A stretch of 64,000 nucleotides of DNA. It comes from Hypomyces perniciosus (Eukaryota > Ascomycota > Sordariomycetes > Hypocreales > Hypocreaceae). The stretch spans positions 372,001 through 436,000 of the forward strand of contig SPDT01000002.1 of the NCBI GenBank assembly GCA_008477525.1. Reading direction: 5' to 3'. Shown one piece after another: positions 58,201 to 64,000 of the stretch. A model generated the notes under the pieces. That model was not told the DNA's origin, ran no database searches, and saw only the letters and a program-made list of their open reading frames with translations. Position numbers and translations under genes: made by a program. Numbering within the stretch: position 1 is the first letter of the stretch; each line of letters begins with the position of its first letter.

Positions 58201-60320
58201 GCAGCAGGCACATCAACCCATAAGTCGGCCTGGTCGTCGTCCTCGGCAGCTTGACGATCAGCGGCAGGGTCTACAGGCTGAGGCTCGTTCAAGTTGCCCC
58301 ACATGAAATTCGTAAACCGACCAACTAGACCAGCTGCTGCGGCATCGTCGCCATCGACGACAGCTGGCCCGGCGGCGTTCTGCTCGACTGTTTGATCATT
58401 ATGGGATGATGGGACTTCTGTTTGGGGATCTGGATATCGTTCGCTCTCGTCCGTATCTGTATGGCGGTGGGGGAGCATTTCATACGAGGATGCCTCATCT
58501 CCTAGCCTATACTGACTTGATGACGATGATCCTTCCTCAGTAAACGCGTTGGATAAAGATGTGAAGCTCTCTGCTGAGTTTTCGAATTCTTGGGTAAAAG
58601 GCTGCTCTGACTGGAACTCAGCCCCATCATTGTCGGAGGGTAAGGCAGCGAAGGACCATGAGTTGTTGGCCAAGGGGTTGATGGAGCGTTGTTCTTGAGG
58701 ACCGTCTGACATGGCACGCGGCCTTGGTGAGCCATAAACTTGGATGAGATTATCCAATGGAGCTGAGGCGTCTGCGTCGGATGATGTTGGGGGCAACGCT
58801 TTCCCCTTACCCTTGCTCTGCGAGACTGTCTGGGCCGAGTCGAGCTCTGTATCGGCTGGGATTGTGTGTTCATCCTCAGTAGCGATATATTGCCTCTCAG
58901 CATTACTATCATCGCGTTCCTTGATATATTTCTGAGTGACCTCAACCCAATAACTAAGCTTGTCTCGAAGGCCCTCTTCGTCTATGATTCGCAGAATCTC
59001 TTCCAAGTTGCCATTTGCACGGCGGTAAATCCGAGCATAGTCGTTGACGCTGGCACCGTCGTCCATGCTGACGCTAAAACTGTAGTCTACGCGTGTTCTC
59101 GGTTGAGAATCCAGCCCACCAGACCCTGATGATCCCTCATCTGCGCCTTGATAACGATCTGCCGTAGACCGACTCGAAGTTTCCGGTGCTAATTGTGGTA
59201 TGTCGGTAGTTGCGGGTGGTTCCATGGGTGCTGATGGCCAATCGTGATGCTCCACTTGATTCCCATCATCCAAGGTCTCATCGTCCGAGTCTGATTCATC
59301 TAGACCCTGTGGATGTCCAGGCTGGGCCACCTCGACACCCTGAGGTAACAAATCATTTTCGGGAGCTGCAAAAGCAGCCCGCACGTTTATCTCAGGCTGT
59401 TGCTGGACAACATAATCCCGAACCAGGATAACAAGGATGAAGGAAACAATTACCAGCACGGTTATGATCTGGCCCTCCAGAACCGATACGATAGCACGAT
59501 TGAGAGTTGCGCTCCGGGTAAGATTTCGCAGGAGAGCCACATTTCCGAGAAGTGTCGGCATAGTAGGCATTGTCAGGTTGGCATCTGCCGTTGCGGGCAC
59601 ATTCGGAGTGCTTATTGGAGTCGCATCATCGTCATAGTTAAGCAGGGGGGAAGTGAAGGAGTTGAGGAAGATTCGAACGAGAAAGTCGGCAATGTCCTCA
59701 CTCGCTAGCTGACCAACTACGGCTTCGACTTCGGCAGCGGATGTGGTAGTGGCAGCAAGCAAGGGGCTGGCTGGGCAGGTTCCGATTCCTAGAATCGAGG
59801 ATGGGAGCCGAGAGGTGGTGCCATTAGTCTCATTTGCGTATGAGAGTATTGAGCCGCTGCCCAAGCCCTCGTCACTTATCCAGAACATAAAGGACCACAC
59901 TGCCCTCATAAAGTAAGGCAACCAAAACACCCAGACGCTGATGGCGACGGCAGCGCGCAGCCACACCAGAAGATTACGGAACAGGTATTTTGCCATGTGC
60001 TCGACGAATATGTGTATAGGCAGAGACTGTGGCATGTCTGGGGCGTATAGCTTCGTGAAGCGGAACGGCGTCTTGCACAGCTCGCAGTACTTCTTCTGGG
60101 AATGCGAGAGCCACTCCATCAAGCAGTCCTGGTGGACATACTTGATGCTGCCACTGCATTTGCACGGGTAGAAAAGCGGCTCCGCTGGGGTTCCCTCGCC
60201 ACGACATATCCTGCAGATAGCAGGCGCCGTATCGTGTGCTGCACTGTTGAAGCGGTCCTCGTATCGGATCGAGTCTCGATAGTGTGGGCCGGCCGACCCG
60301 GCAGCGAAGGAATCCTCCAT
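55255..60320 (-). CDS. DOA10: ER membrane E3 ubiquitin ligase Doa10 (RING-CH)
   Basis: Two exons on the minus strand, 60320-57035 and 56975-55255, encode about 1668 residues. The intron (59 nt) has a GTAAGT donor and a TCTAACC branch point. It restores GVL/YFIRDPDDPEFHPVRDVLERN, a stretch strongly conserved in Doa10/MARCH6. The N-terminal C4HC3 RING-CH zinc ligands are Cys36, 39, 53, 55, His63, Cys66, 79 and 82. Many hydrophobic segments follow, with a long acidic, disordered loop at about 340-760 before the conserved membrane core. Doa10 ubiquitinates misfolded and short-lived proteins at the ER and inner nuclear membrane, including sterol enzymes, for proteasomal degradation. The gene is complete. 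Confidence 0.96.
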
Positions 60321-60488
60321 GATGCCTGTGGTCTAGTGATGATGCTGGCCCGAGAAGAGACGCAGAGTGCCCGCAGCGGGGGGTTTATCGGGAGAAGGGC
60401 GTTGGAGGAACCATGTGCGCTCGATGGGCTCGACGACAGCAATGCACAGTGGCGGCGATTTCGCGATAGGGCTCCCGTGATGATGGAG

Positions 60489-60538
60489 GGAGCGGAAGAG
60501 AAGGAGGAGAAGGAGGAGAAAGAGGAGAAAGAGGAGAG
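60489..60538. repeat. GGAGAA/GAGAAA purine repeat
   Basis: About seven GGAGAA-like units in the presumed leader of the Doa10 gene. Confidence 0.8.
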
Positions 60539-61713
60539 GCCAGCTCCGGCGATAGACAGATGTGGGGAAGGCGATGGGAGATGATGAAAGAGTATGAAGT
60601 AGATAGTAGTGAATGAGGGAAGTGGATTTCCGGAAAGGGTTCACGGATATGGCCCCAAACAAGTCGTCGGTGGTTGGCGGATCTGAAGTTATAGTGGGGC
60701 AGCGACATGTCTTTCGTTCTCCAGTACGGAGTAAACTGTCAGTAGTATTAATATAAGCTTGACAACACAATGTAGAGCTTAATTTCTTTTATAAAAATAA
60801 TTCCACAAAAAACTATATATAATATATATATCTGTGTGTGTATCTGGTTATTGGATATAATTATTTTTCTGGCACGATATTTGGTGAGATGTGATCCCCA
60901 AGGCAACTTGATCACTCCGGCCTTGCATCATACACTGCTACGAGCTGATCTTGTGTACTCTGTACTTCGTATTGCAGGTGTTTTACTACTCTTAATTCTG
61001 GCTGCCTACTTCGTACTCTACATACAAAGCATGCAGCTGATTGCTAAAGCCATTCACTTGATCGGCCTGACATGCATATGCCCCGTTGTGGCCTTGCAAT
61101 TACTAAGGGAGATACCTAGGTACGGTACTCCGTACTATTGAAGAAGAGGGGCGAGGCTTTGCCACCCCAAGGTTGATGGATAGGTAATATTAGCAGACTC
61201 TCTCACATGTCAGACAATTGACCGGCCCAACAAGGCCGCAAAAAGTGCATGCTTAGCGAAATTCGATTCTCACGAATCCGAATAATAACCAGTGCCTTGA
61301 GGTGACAATGGGGCAAAAGAAATACACAAAATACCAGATCTGATAAAAGTCAAGTCAGTAAGTTGGCGAACCAATGCATACTCGTACATTGAGGCGGCAA
61401 TTCTTGCCTAATGCTGGACCTCCATGTACATACAATACCTAGGCACGGAATTGTGCATGGATGGCGCTGCGAGGACCCTTGATGTTGCATGATTGTTCCG
61501 GTGCAATGTCGTCAATGTGGCAATCATGTGCACATACTTCGTACATCGGCTTCAAGATGCTGCCAACTTGTTGAGGACAATTGCTCTATCCATCAAGTTG
61601 GGGCACAATCATTTCCAGATTATAATGATGGAGGGATCTGCGGAGGACTCGTCGCGATAGCCAATGGCAGTCATGTTTCATGTCGCCAAAAATGCGAAAC
61701 CTCAACCATGACG

Positions 61714-61759
61714 TGCCTTGGAGAACTGCCTTGGAGAACTGCCTCGGAGAACTGCCTCA
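61714..61759. repeat. 13-bp direct repeat, three copies
   Basis: Three tandem copies of TGCCTTGGAGAAC, the third with one change (TGCCTCGGAGAAC), followed by a partial fourth TGCCTC. Confidence 0.9.
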
Positions 61760-62324
61760 TACGTAAAGCTGAGATAGGGACTTGTACCGGAATGCTGTGC
61801 GGAGTGCTTCGTGCAAAGTAACAGTCGTATTAACAACTGTCCTCTTCAGCTAAGAGTCCTGCCTGACACAAAGGCCTGTCTGTCCCTTGAATCAAGTCAA
61901 GGTGTTTCGTGTCAAAGCCCTGCGCTGAAACTTCATTCATCGTCACTTTTTTGTTCCTTCAGCCTCAGGGGCCGTGTGGACAAGCGCGACAACCACTGCC
62001 AGCGGGTACCTGGATGTACCTACACTCGAGCACATACGGTCAAGATACATTGGTGATACTTCAGGGCTTTGCGTCAACCGAAGAAAACCCACCTGCTAGA
62101 GGCGGCATCACCACACTAAGGTAGGTACCTCCAGTACTTCCATCATCCGAGCTCTGTCTGCCCTCTTTTTCCCTTCTGCTTCCTTCTCGCAGCCGTTGCC
62201 TCTACATCACCTCTTCCTCCTCCTCCTCGCATCGTCGCCTTTGATCCTCTCTCTCTGCACTTGGCTCGCCGCCGCCAAGGACGACTATCGAGAAGCGACA
62301 TTGATAGCTCACAGCCCCTCCGCC

Positions 62325-64000
62325 ATGGCCGAGTCCAGCGGCTCGCTCAAGAAGAGCAACGGCTCGTCCCATGTGAATGGCAAGATGAACGGCCAGACTG
62401 CAGGCAGAAAACGGCCAACACAGAAACGACGACGCAACTTCATGACCTGGGCATTCAGCACCGCTGCAAGGTACGAATGCGATACCCCGCTGTGCTTTGC
62501 TTCCACAATCAATCGCTCGGTAGTTTGATGAGCGTGTGGTTCTTTTCTCAAGCATGTGGCAGACGCTAATGTTGCCATGTAGGCTTGCCACCTGGGCCGT
62601 AATAATCACGGTTTTTTTTGCGCTGTCCTCCTTCTCTCGAAGCCTGTGACGAAAACTCGCCCTTTCTGTGCAGGCATTATTTCCAAGCCAAGGCGGTCGT
62701 CACTCCACATGCCCAGCCATACTACGACCAATTCGTCGCGCCTTATGTCGACTTCGCCAAGCCATACTACAACACGGTCGACAGTTATGTCCTGACTCCC
62801 ACGCGCATCCTCGCTGTTCAATATGGGGCCCCGTGGGTTAAGAAAGGGCAAGATCACGCTTGGTCCCGCTGGGAGAAACATGGCCAGCCCCAGGTGGCCC
62901 GGCTTCGAGCTTTGTCACAAAAGCAGTATGATGAATCCATTGCCCCCTATCTGACCCGAGCTACCGAGGTTGTCGGACCCTACTATGAGATCGGCCGGAC
63001 GAATTCACTTCAGCTTTTCTACGAGTTTTTGCTGCCCACATACCAATTCGTGCAGCCATATGCTGTTCAGGGCTACAGCGCCGCTTCGACATTCGCCACT
63101 GAGACAGCTTTGCCAGCTGCGCACTGGACATGGAACCAGACAAATACTTTTTTCGATAAGGCCGTATGGCCGCAGGTGCGCATCGTGTACATGGAAAATG
63201 TAGAACCTCAGCTTGTTCGCATTGGTGAGCGCTTGGGGAGGCATAAAAATAAGACCTGGACCAAGGCCATCCCGTCAGCAACTTCTACTATTAGGTAAGA
63301 TGTCCAACACTCAATCAATCATTCCAATTACCGTGTGTCTTCTTCTAATAACCGCAGCGTAAGAAGTCCTGCGTCTGAATCACCCCAGTCCTCCTTCAGC
63401 AAGCCTGCCCCACAGAGCACGGTGTCCACAGCCTCAACTACTTCAGAGCAAGCCTCTTCTCCTGTCAGCTCTGAAACCGGGAAGCCAACTGGAGGATATT
63501 GGAACCCTGTTCAGGCCCCTCCCCCCACTGAGAATGAGACGGAAGGGAGGAGGCAGGTTCGTGAGATGGTTGCTCAAGATCTTGAGATGTGGCAAAACAA
63601 ATTCGCAGCCCAAGCTGACGAAGGGGCCCTTGATATGGAAGATCGTATCGATGAGATTGCACGGCGCATGATTGATGCAGATGCAAAAGTAAAGGGCAAG
63701 GCTCTTGTTGAGAAGCTTGAGGCCACAGTCAAGTCAGAGGTTGAGGGTCTCAAGCTAAAGATCTCAGGAATCCTCGCAGAGGGCTCTGAGAGCGATGCCG
63801 ATGTCGAAGAGCAAGTTATTGCCGCTATCCGTTCCGCCGGCATGGCTGTCAAGATAGCAGCCCAAAACATTCGAAGTTGGCGCGAGGATTACGACAAGGA
63901 CCTACAGCAGACAGTCATGGATGCTGCTGACGTGCATTTTCAAATACTTGAACAGACTAGGGGTCTCGCACTACAGCAGATAGGCATGAAGTGGGCCTGG
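62325..64000 (+). CDS. Fungal single-pass membrane protein, partial, frame-interrupted
   Basis: Exons 62325-62470, 62583-63294 and 63358 to the right edge; the 3' end is outside the window. Introns of 112 and 63 nt keep phase. The start (CGCCATGG) opens a basic, Lys/Arg-rich N-terminus, then a hydrophobic segment RLATWAVIITVF near residues 49-60. Next comes a three-cysteine stretch CPPSLEACDENSPFLC. A region of repeated aromatic/proline motifs follows (PYYDQFVAPYVDF, KPYYNTV, APYLTRATEVVGPYYE), then a Ser/Thr-rich linker and a charged coiled coil. The frame breaks inside a T8 tract at 62612-62619: seven Ts would leave it open throughout, while eight lead to a stop at 62647. I cannot name a function. 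Confidence 0.7.

Larger units (their letters stand above)
60321..62324. other. Divergent intergenic region
   Basis: No supported gene. It should hold the promoters of Doa10 and of the gene at 62325. A GGAGAA array lies next to Doa10. Five TACTYCGTA words lie between 60725 and 61543. A Cys-rich open stretch at 61489-61821 overlaps one of them and a tandem repeat, and is not accepted as a gene. Confidence 0.6.

Noticed and set aside
61489..61821. A 110-codon Cys-rich frame with an ATG
   Set aside because: It runs through a TACTTCGTA word and the 13-bp triplication, lacks a signal peptide, and has no homology I recognise.
62646..62673. A 28-nt intron (GTGACG ... GTGCAG) that would also restore frame in the right-edge gene
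   Set aside because: It is far shorter than any other intron here (minimum about 49 nt), has no branch point, and would delete the conserved-looking CPPSLEACDENSPFLC stretch, which is open in the downstream frame.

Overview
This window comes from the nuclear genome of a filamentous ascomycete. Evidence: short introns (about 49-112 nt) with GT donors, a CTRAC-like branch point near the 3' end and AG acceptors; long interspersed non-coding stretches; and ascomycete proteins (velvet domain, NudE, a HeLo-like domain, a Vpr-like subtilase). The protein wording suggests Sordariomycetes, most likely Hypocreales, but the species cannot be fixed from sequence alone.

Layout, left to right. 1-5250 holds no convincing gene, only simple repeats and copies of a short palindromic word. 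6211-8618 (+) is a PP1 glycogen-targeting subunit with a long leader. 10779-12668 (+) is a four-exon membrane protein. 12761-14569 (-) is a matrix-metalloprotease-like enzyme joined to a seven-repeat lectin propeller. 16852-17368 (+) is an NTF2-like protein. 20071-22835 (+) is a secreted Vpr-like subtilase. 23940-27578 (+) is a three-part HeLo-like / pseudokinase / trypsin-like protein. 27747-28853 (-) is the CCDC25/Jlp2 homologue, whose reading frame needs a one-nucleotide exon. 30099-30721 (-) is a short velvet protein.

From 34509 the window is housekeeping: prolidase (+), a protein ending in a degenerate riboflavin-kinase fold (+), an HNH-nuclease protein (-), a mitochondrial BolA-like protein (+), acetyl-CoA carboxylase on four exons (-), NudE (-), the ER ubiquitin ligase Doa10 (-), and a partial membrane protein (+) running off the right edge with an apparent frameshift in a T8 tract.

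The genes do not form one pathway or a secondary-metabolite cluster. The left half is richer in accessory functions (secreted or lectin-linked proteases, candidate cell-death or defence architecture); the right half is conserved core metabolism and protein quality control. The strongest signal outside genes is the word TACTYCGTA (reverse complement TACGRAGTA). I counted 43 exact copies by hand, all outside the coding exons called here, against about one expected by chance. The most surprising gene-level signal is the candidate single-nucleotide exon at 28619.
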